64,000 bases of DNA from Guadua angustifolia (GCA_036346375.1 CM070515.1:9322423-9386422); one strand, 5' to 3'; counted from the stretch's first letter, positions 21,273 to 33,838 are shown. Made by a program: numbers and translations. Notes: generated by a model from the letters alone, not told the origin.

Positions 21273-23319
21273 CAACCAGTCCCTGTCCACAAATACGGGC
21301 ATTGTGCATGACACAGATGGAAAACAGGAAGAGCTAGATTGTTACTTCCGCCAGCTGTTAGATACCAAGAAATAGAGAACACTCACCTTCAATTGGGACC
21401 GGCTACACATCCCATCTACTGACCTCTGTTCGCTAGAGGAGCCTTTTAGCATTGACGAGCTTAAGGCAGTGCTAGAAGATCATTAAGGAGGATCTTATGG
21501 CGGTCATGGAACAACTATACAACCTCAATGGTCGACATATGCACCTCCTCAATTCAGCCAACATAGTTTTACTTCCCAAAAAAACAGAAAGCCTCCAGAG
21601 TCTTAGACTATAGGCCCATAAGCCTTATCCACAGTGTGGGGAAAATTTCTCTAAGATGCTCGCAAACAACTGGTGCCACACTTACAGGATTTGGTTCCCG
21701 TCAACCAGAGCGCCTTTGTAGCAAACAGGTCCATCCATGACAGATATTTGTATACCAAAAATTTCATCCAGGCCCTTCACACCAACAAAATCCCAGTGCT
21801 TTTTGTCAAGTTGGACATTACAAAGGCTTTTGACTCTGTTAGTTGGAAGTATCTCCTGGAGCTCTTGTAGCATATGAGGTTTGGTCAGAGATGGAGGGAA
21901 TGGAGCTCCATGATCCTCACTTCTTCGTCTTCGATGATTCTACTTAACGGCATCCCACGGCAGTCCATTCCACACAGGAGAGGTCTCCGCCAAGAGACCC
22001 ATTGTCGCCCATGCTCTTTGTTCTAACCATTGATCCTCTCCTGCGCATCATCTCCAAAGCGGCTATGGAAGGACTCCTAGCACCCTTCCCCTACAGAGCA
22101 ATGACATATCGAGTCTCCTTTTGTATGCAGACGACGTCACTATTTTTGCAAACCCCGGTGCAAATGAATTACATGCTGTCCATAGGTGTCTAGGTATCTT
22201 TATGGCTGCAATAGGTTTAATGTGAGCATCCATAAAAGTGAGATATACCCTATATGGTGCTAGGACATCGACCTTGCAAGCATCCTACAGGATTTCCCTA
22301 CCCAGGTCAAGACTTCCCATGCACGTACCTAGGGCTCCCTATGCGTCCCTCCAAGGTTAAGAGAGTGGATTTGCAGCCTCTCATTGATAAAATACATGCC
22401 AGATTGGCAGGATGGAAGGTGAGACTGCTCTCCAGGGCAGCCATGTTGATCCTAGCAACCTTGGTCCTCTCCTCGATAGCAGTCTACCACTTGACCGCTA
22501 TTCCCATTCCCATATCCAAATGGGATATCAAAAAGCTTGACAGGCTTAGGAGGAGCTTTTATCTAGAAAGGTGAAATGTTTGCACAGGTGGCCATTGTTT
22601 GGTCAACTAGAAAAGATTGCAATCCCATGGCCCTTGGGGGATTAGGAGTTAAAGATTTCCATTTTTTCGGGCAAGCCCTCCGTCTCCGTTGGTAATGGTG
22701 TGAATGGAAAGACCGTCGAAGACCCTAGGTTGGAACACAAACATCATGTGATCGGATGGATGTCAGTCTCTTTAACGCCAGTATAATACTGATTTTAGGA
22801 GATGGTTCTACAATCAGATTTTGGACCTCCAGGTGGCTATAGGGTGTCTCCCCAAGTGAGCTGATACTCACATGCTACAGGATAGTATCCAAGCGTGCAG
22901 GGTCAATGCAGGAGGAGCTCTCCAACAATAATTGGATTAGGCCACTTAGGTGAATCTCGACACAGGCGTTGTTAGACGAATACGTCTGCCTTTGTCGGGC
23001 CATCCAGGATATTACTCTCAGGACAACAATGTCTGGAAATGGACTACATATAGAGAATATTCCGTAAAATCAACGTATAGGACGCAGTTCCTTGGTTTCG
23101 TGCAGGACCAAAACCACAAGATGATTTGGAGTGCGAGCTCTGAGAACAGATGCAAGTTCTTTGCGTGGTTGTTCCTCCAAAACAGAATTTTAACAGCAAA
23201 CAGATTGGCCATTAGAGGGTGGCCGCATAGCACAATCTACCCACTATGCAGACTTTGCAAACTGTAATGAGGTCAGAACACGATTCAGGCTCGACCACCT
23301 CCATTAGCACAAGCAAAAG

Positions 23320-23920
23320 ACCAACCTGCGCAGTTCCTGAGGAACCACCGAAATGTCGAACTGTGGCCCGGTATTTAGCCGGCGATGTTTGGAGTGCTAA
23401 CGGTAGCTTATTCCGCGTGCGACATTTGCTGGCATGTCAGCTGGTTGTACAACGTAACAGCGTTCCTCATCTTTGCTGCAATCGTCGGCAACCGTGCTTG
23501 GATGGTCATCGTAAGGGGAGGTGGGCAACGGAGCGAGGTCTTGATGGTGTCTGCATTTGTAACCATCGGGCTAAGTGGTATTGGCGGTTATAAAGTTCTC
23601 CTGCTGAAGAGAACACTTTGGCAGCAACAGCCGTCTACAGTGCTTGCATTTGCTGGGCACGTACGCCACGGGATCCTCGAGTTCTTTCCATCTTATTTTC
23701 GTGTGGTTTGCTGGATGTGCATTGCGAGAACTGAGGAGCCAGTTTTCTGCTTCCCTACAAAACCATTTTCTTTGTTTTTTCCTCTTCTTTTCCATTGTTG
23801 GGTATTACTGTTTAAACTTTTTTTTTTCAATTTAGGATGGCGTCACTCTAAACCCCGACAAAGTAAACTGGATGATAAATTTTACAATATATGCGTCAAA
23901 AGTTGTTCTAAGCTGTAATC
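23320..23920 (+). pseudogene. Fragment of a membrane-protein gene
   Basis: An open frame gives several hydrophobic segments with WLYNVTAFLIFAAIVGNRAW and VMVSAFVTIGLSG-like stretches (frame from about 23385), ending in a low-complexity Phe/Leu tail at 23760-23830 that is probably non-coding. It follows the broken LINE end directly. It resembles the cluster's multi-pass proteins in style only; no assignable family. Confidence 0.4.
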
Positions 23921-24832
23921 ACCGCTACGGCTGTTTAGCTCCAGGCTACAAACCACACACTAAAGTTTGCTGCAGTGCTAGACTAATGTTTCTTCTCTTC
24001 CACTTAGCCTGCACTTTGTGCCAAGCTAATATAATAAAATACTGCCTAGCTGACAAATAAAGGGCAAGTTTATAATGGTCTAAAAATGATAGTATACTCG
24101 ATTCCTTGCATGAAGAGTTATTCCTCCAAAAAATAACACCATTTCCCTTTTGAGCTGCGAATTCAGCATCAAAACAGTGGTTGTCTGGGGAAACCGTGCA
24201 CGTTAAGAGACCCCTATGATTTTGTAAAGCCAGCTATCAATATTTTGGAAAGCAATTGACATATGATTATAGAAACAACTGAGCTCATATCGCAAAATAA
24301 CTTTCCATATAACATCGTATCATATCCTGAACACCAAACAGTCCCTCATATGGAGGGTGGTATTCTTGCATGCAAATGAGTGGGCGATCTGATTCTGATC
24401 TCCAGGAACAAGAAATGAAGCAATAATTTCTCCAATAGCTTGACATCCGCAGGTTCGTTCAGATTTGCGCTCCTTTATGAGTGTAAGCTTAAAAAGACAA
24501 AAGGCAGGTTGCTTGGGTTGCAGATGATTTGACCAGTACTTGCTCTTAAAGCTTAATCAAAAAGTTATTCACCCAATAGCTAACCCATCATGAGGCAAAC
24601 ATCCACAGATTTCACTCTAGTTCCACTGCTACGGTCAAACCATGCAAAACACAATCTTAGAACCTATTGGCAATGCAAGGTAATTTATGATTAAAACATT
24701 AGCAATCATCACCAATAAAAGCTTTTATAAATGGCTTGCAACAGTGGCTGCTTACAAAGATATACCTTCAATGCTTTGAGAATAAAAACGCAGAACTGAA
24801 GAAAAAGCCCTCAGTAATGGTACTTCACCAGG

Positions 24833-24992
24833 TAAAGTATGAAATTAAGTTAAAGGTGCACAAATGCTACCAGACCAGACTTTGGGTTATGATTGGCATA
24901 ACAAAAGAAGACACATTTAACTGCGTTCAAGAACCTCCACAAGATGAATGCGCAGACTAACATCTACTTAAATTTAAAATTATGTGAACAGA
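24833..24992. repeat. Dispersed repeat, copy 2
   Basis: Matches 6165-6325 (AAGTATGAAATTAAGTT, TACCAGACCAGACTT, CATAACAAAAGAAGACA). Same orientation. Confidence 0.55.
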
Positions 24993-25779
24993 ATGCTATA
25001 GATGTGCTTTCAGATAGTAAGTAGGAAGTCCACCATGACACCATGAACACTTAAAATAACTTCTTTTGGTAGATATGCACTGATCCGTAACAGCTGAGCT
25101 ATAGCCATTTAGACTCCCTTTGCTCTTCACTTAATCCTCATTGCATCTGCGAACACTTGGCTGGGCACCTTTGTCTCGTATGCACCTGCTAACTTTTATA
25201 TGATATATCCATGATATTCTAAAGGATCTGGCAAAATTAAATGTCAAGCACAGAATAATGTTTGACATATTCTGCCTAAATTGATTTCAGTATTTTGTAA
25301 AATTAAATATCACAATTAAATTCTACAACTAAACTGAGACATTAATTGTACAATTTCACTTTATTCTATACACCAATGTTGTAATGCAGAACTCACCGAA
25401 CCTATGCCAAGCCTAAAAGAATACTTGGACAATTTACAGATGTGTGTGTGTGTGTGTATAATGTGGGATTAGCAAAGCCTAAAGCAATAATGAATCCAAC
25501 ATGCACCCACATTTTTTATATTATGTGCCCACACTAGTTCTTATGTAACTTTGCAAATTCTTCTTCACTCTCTTCTGCACTAAGTTATAATCCTGCTCAC
25601 CCCAATTCCCAGTTCTTTGCCCCTGCAAGTTACACACTTCCCTTTCAGTGTCTTGCACTGTACCAACACAGAGGAGCACTTTACACATAAGTAAATTCCA
25701 TAATTTAATTAACATATTAATATTGCTGAATCATTATGTACAAACATAGGCAGGGCTCCCCCAAAAAAAACAAAAATAA

Positions 25780-25995
25780 AATTTATTAGTTAGTAATTAG
25801 TAATTGTGTATATACTTGAATTTCTAAGTTTTGGTTGGTTCCTGTGCCCCCCAACCAACCAAGTTTTGTGTATACTTAAATTTATTAGCTAGTAATTAGT
25901 AATTATGTGTATACTTGAATTTCCAAATTTTGTATACTTAAAGAATAATTGTGCTATGATAATTTTTGGTTGGTCCACGTGGCCCCCCAACCCGA
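25780..25995. repeat. Internal duplication of an AT-rich element
   Basis: TTATTAG(T/C)TAGTAATTAGTAATT followed by ATACTTGAATTTC occurs at about 25788 and 25881, each with a nearby GGTTGG...CCCCCCAACC segment. Probably a piece of a degraded transposon; class unknown. Confidence 0.4.
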
Positions 25996-27259
25996 ATCCC
26001 TGGCTCCGCCCATGAACATAGGGCACTTTACAATGTCTACTAAACTGTATCAACATAGGGACGCACTTTACACAAGACTTCGCACATGCAATGTGTGGCT
26101 GGCTGTTCACAAAAAAAATCCATTTTTAGAAATAGCTTACAAGAAATTATGCCCCTTCTAGAAAAGGTGAAAATGAAGGTAAACGTAACAGAGTGAAAAA
26201 AATCAAGAAATATTAGGAAAAGACTAGATTTTGCTGATTTGCTCATATAGTGAGTTCTCTGCAATGTCTCAAATCAACTGGGCTGTTACTGAAGAAGGAT
26301 TCATTTTAAGAAATAGCTTAGAAATGCAGTACTTTGTAGAAAAAGAGGCAATGAAGGCAAAGGACATGCATTGCTTGCAAGGCTAGACAGTAGCAGGGGT
26401 TGAGATGATGGGAAGACACATTAGAAATTATTTTCAACAGTACAGAAAAGCTAGATGAGACACCTTTTGTTATGTAGGCTCTACTCATCTGGGGTTTACT
26501 AGTCCCAAATTTGGATATAAAATACTTAGTAAACCCAAATCAACTGAAATTAAATTTTTATCTAACAAATTTTTAGGCAAGGTGAATTCTATAGGCCTGT
26601 AGGTAATAGTACTACTTCACTTCAAAGAACAGAAGAAACAAGGCTGGGAATAACTGAGCATTATCACTTACCGCATGCAAAGAAACACTATCAATAGATA
26701 TAGTTATCTACTTTTTCAACAAATCAATGAGATAAGTTAACTTTTTGGTCAAGAAAACTAGTCTTCCATTATGCTCTAAAAAAGGCTTCACATCCCTTCA
26801 GTCTAAAATAAATGCTTGCTTTTAAGTGTTAACCTTTAGAGTCTCAAAGATACAGCTTTGACAGCTGGCTTTTATGGATTACTGTATTGTGTTATATACA
26901 AGCCAGGGATCCGCACGTTATGGCAATCTACCATTAGAGACATAGGATACGGTATAGAGATAAGGACATGGCTTTTATGTTGTGTATTGGGAGTTTATTT
27001 GGGGAAGGGTTTATCTAGTTTTAGCGTTTTCATGTGGGAAGTGGGAGGGGAGGGGCAGTCCTATTTGGTTCTTTCTTAGGGCTATATTGGGGAGATGAAC
27101 CTCTAAGAAGTAAGAAAGAAACCAGAAGAAATCATGCATCTATCCCTCCTCCTCCCCCACCCACCTCGAGAAAAACCCTCTCCAAACAAAGTCCCAACAG
27201 ACACCTCATGACAAATCCTCCAACAAATTCATGTATTTATCTCTGCATCTTATCTTATA

Positions 27260-27542
27260 CTCCCTCCGTTTATTTTTATAAGGCCTATTTTTTGAATAGT
27301 CTTGTTTACAAATGTAAGGCTTGCATGTAGATTTAATGAGACCTTTCCTTCTATACCCCTATTTATTTTCTCTCATCCATATGCATTTATTCATTACCAC
27401 TCACATAAAGTATATCTTTCATCTTCCAAAACAATTAAGTGGGGGCATCTAAGTCATTTTTTCTCGTATCTTCCTCCATGTCAACACAACCTTAATCCTC
27501 GTGAAAAATCAAAATACGCCTTATAAAAATAAACAGAGGGAG
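27260..27542. mobile_element. Stowaway MITE
   Basis: CTCCCTCCGTTTATTTTTATAAGGC and its inverse complement (GCCTTATAAAAATAAACAGAGGGAG) form near-perfect ends of about 25 bp, with TA on both sides (27258-27259 and 27543-27544). 283 bp, no coding capacity. Confidence 0.93.
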
Positions 27543-27754
27543 TATCACTTAGTCACTTTTACAGTGGATCACAACAACATGGGGGCCTATGACTAGTTAT
27601 GTTATTAAAAGTCAAAAAGTATAATATTATGGAAACATTTTAGCAATTAATCTACACAACATTTCCATAGGACCAATCTAAAGATCTATGCAACAAAGTT
27701 GGTGCATATGCATGAACGTCAATGAGAACTGCAATTTCACCGATCTCTCCTCTT

Positions 27755-27848
27755 GAACCTTTGTATGCATTCAATGCTTCAACAATAGAATTCAAGGCTA
27801 CGAACCTTTGTATGCATTCAATGCTTCAACAATAGAATTCAAGGCTAC
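27755..27848. repeat. 47-bp exact tandem duplication
   Basis: GAACCTTTGTATGCATTCAA...CAAGGCTAC occurs twice head to tail with no differences, so it is recent. Confidence 0.9.
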
Positions 27849-29009
27849 ATGTGACAGGCGTAACAATCTATGGTGCATATATGGATCCACTGATAGAAAA
27901 CCAATGTTTGAGGATGCTCGGATGAAAAGGTCTTCTACTCCTCTTAGTATTTGATACAGACCAACATAGAATTTAAAGGTGCTACCATGCGTTTTGTAGA
28001 AAAGGGGAGTCAAACCTCTCTAATTTTAACTGAATGCTTTTGAATGGCAAGAATGGCGCTTATAGGCCGATTTAAACTACATATTACTTGGTAGCAAAGG
28101 GTTGACTTTAGCTTTGAATTGATGGATGAAAAAACTTGGGGCTGGATTTCAACTCAAGGATAGTCAGGTCTATAGTAGGAGCAGCTTTGTTAAGCAAAAT
28201 TGTCGAGGTAAAATGCAACCATGTGAGCCATTCAAGAGTTGTCCTCCCAAAGAGAGGAACAGGGATCAGAACGAGAAAAATGGGAGTGTCTAATGAGAGC
28301 TCTCTCTTCTAATGGCTACAGTAGGGGTGTATCCATAGGGAACCATACAAGGCTCATGTGGCCTTTGAGTAATACCCTAGGCCCTAGCCTAATTTGAATT
28401 CAGCCTGTAAGGCCCATGTAGACATTCCATGTTAGTAGTAGTAAATTGTATAGAAGAAGTTAGCCCAAAGAGTGGAATATCATCTATATTTCAGCCAGAT
28501 GGGATTTTTGGGTCCATTGGTACAAAATGCATAATTTTGGGCTCCCAATAATTACCAATTTCACTACAAGATAACGCTAGAGTATTGCCCTTCAAAGAAC
28601 TACCATCTTATTGTCCTGAGTTTACATTGAGGCATTCCTTTCTCATATCTTGCTAGTGTGCTACTTATATTCTGCAATCAGTTTTCTTACGAAATGTAGT
28701 TACAAATATGGTATGGTCAATATTAAGAACAATAATAGATTTATCGCTTGATGGAATTCCAAATGTGGAGCACTTTCATTGTTGTGCTTTCTTCTACTTT
28801 GAAGTTTACTACTGAATACAGATGAAATACTTATGCATCACATTTTAGAACAATACATCAACAACTGTATATAGTTTTAGTGCGAATAAGAAAATGTCAA
28901 CAAAATTGAACATGGTCATTTCATAAAATATCTATCAACCAAGAAAATGGTAGATCACACACACCAGTACACCACCATTCGAAAGTAAAAAAGTACATAT
29001 TGAACATTT

Positions 29010-29077
29010 AACAAAAGAGCAAAAGGGAACGGCTATTGTCCATAACAAAAGAGCAAAAGGGAACGGCTATTGTCCAT
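29010..29077. repeat. 34-bp exact tandem duplication
   Basis: AACAAAAGAGCAAAAGGGAA...TTGTCCAT twice head to tail, identical. Confidence 0.9.
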
Positions 29078-30098
29078 AGATATGTGGACTGTTCGCACCT
29101 GAACCAAAGGCCCTAGAACAAAAACATACATTCATTTTGACATTTTCTTAGATATTGGTCCTACAGCCATAGAATGTGCATACAAAAGAGAATGCCTCTG
29201 TTCAAGTATCCTACAGAAATATCAGATGCTGAATTAGAAGCCCAAAGGAACTTTGCAGATACGACACCAAATCCCATTGACACTTGGCACAATAAACAGT
29301 AAGAAATAAGAACTGATTTTAACAGATTTAGTATTGACCACAAGACCTAAACAGTCCACAGAGGGATACATGCATTCAGTTGGCACCATTAAGCCTAGCC
29401 TCTACAATGCTAACAATTAAACGATAGGCGAGAAGCAGCAGGTCAGCCATCCATGTGCAATTGCATATTTAGTAGCACCTTAGCTTTGCGAAGACTGGCT
29501 AAACACAATCTCTGACCTTAATGGTATCAATCTTATACGAACTTAATATCTGTATCACACTGTTGACAAAGGATATCTACATGATACGGTAGTTTACATC
29601 TAGATAAACGAATGATCTTACCCCATCATTACTACCTATCTCCAAAATTAACAAGTTATCATTTCAAGAGTTAAAACTTAAAAGAGCTTTGCAAGACAAA
29701 GAAAACTTAAATTCCCTGTTTATTCCCTTTCCTTTCCTACAACAATCGCTACTATATGGCTACACTAATGAGCACTGTTACTCCACCGAGGAGCTCACCC
29801 ATCAATTAGAATGATCTCCTTCCAGGATCTTATATCGATATGTTCCAGAAGAGGGATGACTATTGCCCTATGGAAGCATAGCACTATAACCAAACTGCCA
29901 GTTATAATCTCACTAGTACCTCATAACAAAACTATAAACCAAACAGTAATATCATCCTACATGGGAGGTGCAAATTAGCAACAAGGCCAAGTCTACTAGA
30001 AGTCACAGACTTACAGTAAAAAACATTCTGGTGGAAGTCAAAATAGAAGAGTAATTAGGCATCCAGACCCCGCCCAAATAGCAGTACCAAGAATGAAG

Positions 30099-30142
30099 AT
30101 TGTAGCAAACTAATTTATACATTGTAGCAAACTAATTTATAC
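30099..30142. repeat. 22-bp exact tandem duplication
   Basis: ATTGTAGCAAACTAATTTAT plus AC, twice head to tail, identical. Confidence 0.9.
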
Positions 30143-30444
30143 AAGCATCTGTTTACACCACACTACTTCCTAACATAATTTGCAATCAGCAAGCAATATC
30201 GATTCCAACAAACGAACATAAAAGGTCCTGTCCATTTGTTCTTCCATTTCAATTCGACGAATTTGTTGTTGTTCCACGGATCGCTAGAAGCAACCACCGA
30301 GGAACAAAGATCCAGATCCCCCCAACCCTAAAATCACAGGTACGCGCATATATATACAGAAGCGGATTTCAGGCAGAAGAATCAATCCGACGTCACCAGA
30401 GATGGGGCAGGAGGGAGACCGAACCGTCCGATCCTATCCCCACC

Positions 30445-30945
30445 TCAGCAGACGGCGGGGAGGAAGCGCAGCGCCGCGACACGCGCGGCGAGGAGGCCCG
30501 CCAGCCTCCGCACGGCGAACTGGGTGCAGTTGGAGAGCGCGATGAGGCACATGAGCTCGTAGACCATCCCCAGCGCCGCCTCCGCCGCGGACCTCCGGGG
30601 CGCGGGGACGTCGGGCTCCGACGAGTCCCAGTCGGGCCCGGACCCAGATCCGGACCCGAACCCGTGGTTCCACCCGCCGCCGCTTCCCCCACGGCCGGGG
30701 CCGAAGGGACCGTCGCCGTCGTCGCCGGAGAAGGAGTCTCCCGCGTCGGAGGGGGGCTTGGAGCGGCGGGTGCGGGGGCGGGTGCGCGCGCGGCGGCGGA
30801 CGGTGGCGGTGGCCGAGGCGGAGGGGCGGCGGCGGATGGTGGTGGAGGAGGAGGTAGCGGGGGTGGAGGAGGCGAGCGGGCGGAGGAGGAGCTGCTTGGA
30901 GGGCGAGGAGGAGGCGGCGGTGGCCGTGGCGGCGGAGATCTCCAT
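30445..30945 (-). CDS. Small Gly-rich protein with probable transit peptide
   Basis: A 166-residue frame on the minus strand, ATG at 30943-30945, TGA at 30445. The first ~60 residues are rich in Ser, Ala, Thr and Arg and poor in acidic residues (MEISAATATAASSSPSK..., then several RRR clusters), typical of a chloroplast transit peptide. A Gly/Asp-rich low-complexity middle follows (about 68-108), then a conserved-looking C-terminal segment (about 122-166: AEAALGMVYELMCLIALSNC, FAVRRLAGLLAARVA) that could be a membrane or amphipathic helix region. I recognise no named family; the role is unknown. An in-frame ATG 50 codons upstream exists, but the residues before this start look like UTR. Very high GC fits grass genes with a 5' GC gradient. 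Single exon within the window. Confidence 0.65.
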   Translation of the reverse strand: MEISAATATAASSSPSKQLLLRPLASSTPATSSSTTIRRRPSASATATVRRRARTRPRTRRSKPPSDAGDSFSGDDGDGPFGPGRGGSGGGWNHGFGSGSGSGPDWDSSEPDVPAPRRSAAEAALGMVYELMCLIALSNCTQFAVRRLAGLLAARVAALRFLPAVC

Positions 30946-31183
30946 GGTTGGTGCCTGGCGGGTTAGGGTTGTGTGTGGAGGGAGGCAAGGGAAGGAGACG
31001 CGGGCTGGTGTGCGTGCGAGTGGAGGTAACGTGTGCGTACGGAGAGTCTGCGGGCTGTGGCTGCCCAAAAATAAAATCAGAAACAGCTTGTACAAAAGTT
31101 ACACACGGAAGACGGAACTGCTGGACGTCCCGCTACGATTGTACGTCCTTTTGTCCGTTGGATACTCATAGTGGAAGCAAATA

Positions 31184-32538
31184 GTAAAATATCGAAATTT
31201 AATATAGGTAGTATGTCCGTCCAAGGTCCTCAAGTACAACGAAAACATTAAGTCCGCCCACTGTAACAAAGGTGACACATACGCTGTGTACGTTGTTTGG
31301 ATTAAAGGTATTTTTTTAATATTTTAAGAACTATATTTTAAAATCTCATAAAGAATTACCATTCATATATGGCTTAACTGTTTTCTTTTTTCATTAAGGG
31401 TGCAACAAATAAACCCTTGGGTGCAGCAATACATCCAATGGAGTGTAACAAAAACACATTGATTTGCAAAAAAGAGAGAGAGAGAGATGCTCCATCATTT
31501 CAACATTTATGCTATATTGTGATTTCGTGCGTTTGTAATAATGGCAAGCAATAGTTGCAACATCTAGAATTGTTTTAAATATCTGAGTAAGGGCCTGTTT
31601 GGTACGGCTCCAGCTCCACCAGATCCGTGGATCTGGTGGAGCTGGGTTTTCCTAGCTCCACAGATCCGTGAAGTTAGAGCTGTGAGTACATTAAGAATGT
31701 TTAGATGGATCATCTTGTTTATATTTTAGGCCAAAAATATAAACTTAACTTACTTTATTTTAGCCTACAAGTTTCAGATCTCAGGAGAAGCTGGGATCTG
31801 GAGCTCTACCAAACAGGCCCTAAATAAATTGACCGCAACATTAGAAGAAAACATCATCGACATTTAATTTAGATAGAGAAGATGCAACATTTTACAATAG
31901 CAAAGTGTTAATGCAAACATGCAACATTTGAAAAACAATGACTGCAACAGTGAAAATACATATTCCCAATATCTCAAATTACCAACTGTAACATAAAACC
32001 CTGTTGTCACAACAAACACCAAGCTAACTAGCCTTGGCCTCGATGGTTGCGGCAGCGCACTTGGTCTCGGGCTTCTAGATGGCATCGTAATGCGCTAGAC
32101 ATCGATGAAGATGTGTTATCGTCATGTTTGGTTTTAGCAGTGGCGAAGTAGAGCTTGGTGCCTCGAGGGAGCTTGTCTAACCACGATGATGTTTGTGGGC
32201 ATGAGAGACACTAGGCTTGTGCGAATAGGATTAGCAGCATCGTCTCATGGCCTCAAAACAGACACTACCAACAACTCCTCATGTGAGCTGGAGATGTGGC
32301 ACCTTGGGAGACTGGGGGGGGGGGGGGTAGGTCCAAGCTCTACAAGTCAATGAAGAAGACAAGTAGCAGTGGTACTAATTTACTAAGAGCTTTCAATGAG
32401 AGGACGAGTATAAGAGATTTGGTGAAGAGGTTTGTATGGTAATAGTCACGACATGTGAGATGAGCATCTGATTAATGTTTGGCGTATTGAATGTAAGGAC
32501 AGTAGGGTTTCCAAGTTACAATGTTTAAATAGACAAAT
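31184..32538. other. Intergenic DNA with a Tourist MITE and a G14 run
   Basis: Apart from the MITE at 31591-31820, a short GA run near 31482 and a 14-base G homopolymer at about 32314-32327, nothing is recognised. Confidence 0.5.
31591..31820. mobile_element. Tourist-like (PIF/Harbinger) MITE
   Basis: GGGCCTGTTTGGTA is perfectly inverted at the other end (TACCAAACAGGCCC) and the similarity continues through GCTCCAG. TAA flanks both sides (31588-31590, 31821-31823), the PIF/Harbinger target duplication. 230 bp. Confidence 0.93.
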
Positions 32539-32543
32539 GTCTC

Positions 32544-33081
32544 TGTCGATGGTTGTTATCGACAATGAAGAAGAGGGAGTGGGGCAAGGCGGAAGATCTA
32601 AGCCTGATGGTAAAGCAAGACACGAGAGATTTTTACCTGTTTCTGCTCTCGGTGTAGATAATACCCTAGTCCTGCTTTCGTTGTTTGAGTGTGTTGGTGT
32701 TCTTGGTTACAAGAGGCTCTCTCTCTTCTCTCTGTACAGAGTCCTCTCTCTATATACACGGCAGGGCATCCCAGAAACACAGTGGCGGAGTTCTTTGAAG
32801 CGCAGCAGAGCGACAGAACGGCAGAAGCGGTTGAGGACAGCAGGGAAGACCGTCCTGTAGCAGCCGACAAAGCACAGTGCCATGCAGAGCAGCGCCACCC
32901 TCTGCAGAGGTGCAGACGCTGCCTACCTACCCCCTGTCGCCCACGGCTCCCGCTCTTCTTTTCTTCTGGCGCGTTCAACACCTTCCAGAAGCTCTTCCTT
33001 TTGGCTTGGTTGGCCCGGACCACCCTCATGGGCCGGTCCATTCGGCCCATGGACTAGACACCCGGTTTCATGATTCCCACA
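32544..33081 (-). repeat. LTR (3' LTR of the gypsy element)
   Basis: Reads TGTGGGAATCATG...CATCGACA on the minus strand, 538 bp, TG...CA ends. Its right edge abuts the polypurine tract and its left edge the GTCTC duplication. Confidence 0.9.
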
Positions 33082-33095
33082 ATAGCCCCCGAGTG
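33082..33095 (-). other. Polypurine tract
   Basis: Minus strand CACTCGGGGGCTAT immediately upstream of the 3' LTR start TGTGGG; the plus-strand primer site of gypsy elements. An identical tract follows the middle LTR at 44163-44176. Confidence 0.75.
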
Positions 33096-33303
33096 CTTCG
33101 AGACCGAGTCGTCCCCTGTGAGTTTGCCCTTTGCATTCTGCGGTTGTTTCTCTTCATTAAGTGGCTTGATGGGGAGGTCGCGATGGACTCAATCTCCTTG
33201 ACAGCTTCATCGAGTGCCTTCGGGCCTAACTCGCCTTGGCCTTGATAATCAATGTGCCTTCGGAATATTTCCTTGTTTATGGGCGCTCCTTGGCATGATG
33301 ACG

Positions 33304-33838
33304 CCTACATCCGGTCAGGCCGGAGCATAGCGTGGCTCGTCACGGAGCACGCCACCATTTGGCTCTGGTAAGTGGTACTTTCGTACATGTCTGGCGATCG
33401 GCTCATCATGGGCGTACCTTGGATTGGTCTCGATGACACCTACACCCGATCATGCCGGAGCGTAGCGTGGCTCGTCATGGAGCGCGCCATCATTTGGCTC
33501 TGGGCCGAGTGGTACCCGTACATGTACGGCAGTCGGCTCATCATGGAGCGTACCTTGGATTGGTCTGATGACACCTACACCCGGTCATGCCGGAGCGTAG
33601 CGTGGCTCGTCATGGAGCGCGCCATCATTTGGCTCGGGCGAGTGGTACCCGACATGTACGGCGATCGGCTCATCATGGAGCGTACCTTGATTGGTCTCGA
33701 TGACACCTACACGGTCATGCTTGGGAGCGTGGCGTGTTTCGTCATGGAGTCGCGCCATCATTTGGCTCTGGTAAGTGGTACCGTACATGTACTGTGAGTC
33801 GGCTCATCATGGGCGTACCTTGGATTTGGATCCCCACA
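33304..33838. repeat. Tandem array of ~130-bp units in the gypsy 3' region
   Basis: Four units starting CCTACAYCCGRTCA..GCCGGAGCRTAGCGTGGCTCGTC and passing through CGCCATCATTTGGCTC, CATGTACGG and GGCTCATCATGG. Units are 85-95% alike by eye with small indels. Non-coding; the 141-codon frame through it is an artefact of the repeat. Confidence 0.85.

Larger units (their letters stand above)
18146..23290 (+). pseudogene. Decayed L1-type LINE, ORF2 remnant, interrupted twice
   Basis: On the plus strand, pieces of plant L1 ORF2 can be read in order across many frameshifts and stops: the end of the endonuclease domain (DDCPLLL, about 18265), the linker (FKAWSPGIVGD, about 18450; REGDANTRFFHKK, about 21080), reverse transcriptase (NQSAFVANRSIHD and KLDITKAFDSVSW, 21700-21850) and the zinc-ribbon tail (CKFFAWLFLQNRILT...CRLC, 23150-23265). 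ORF1 and the first half of the endonuclease are missing and the 3' end lacks a poly-A tail, so both ends were lost. A hAT element (18623-21028) and a small MULE (21148-21272) are inserted in it. Confidence 0.8.
23921..27257. other. AT-rich intergenic DNA
   Basis: No gene supported. It contains the repeat copy at 24833-24992, a TG dinucleotide run at about 25441-25458, and a repeated AT-rich segment at 25780-25990. Confidence 0.5.
27543..30444. other. AT-rich intergenic DNA / 3' flank of the 30445-30945 gene
   Basis: No gene supported. Three short exact tandem duplications are present (27755-27848, 29010-29077, 30099-30142). The 200 bp next to 30445 may be 3' UTR of the minus-strand gene. Confidence 0.45.

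Noticed and set aside
27798..28013. Minus-strand 71-codon frame ending VEALNAYKGS, similar to VEALLNAYKGS in copies A and B
   Set aside because: The match is only about ten residues, bases differ at many positions and it spans a recent tandem duplication; I treat it as chance.
32598..33245. Frames of 100-150 codons in the LTRs (also at 43602-44326)
   Set aside because: Both LTRs contain them in several frames on both strands; indels between LTR copies break them.
33372..33797. 141-codon frame through the ~130-bp array
   Set aside because: Its repeated peptide simply reflects the tandem DNA repeat; units have indels that would break the frame.
33304..33838. CRISPR-like array
   Set aside because: Repeats are long, contiguous and without unique spacers, in a plant genome.
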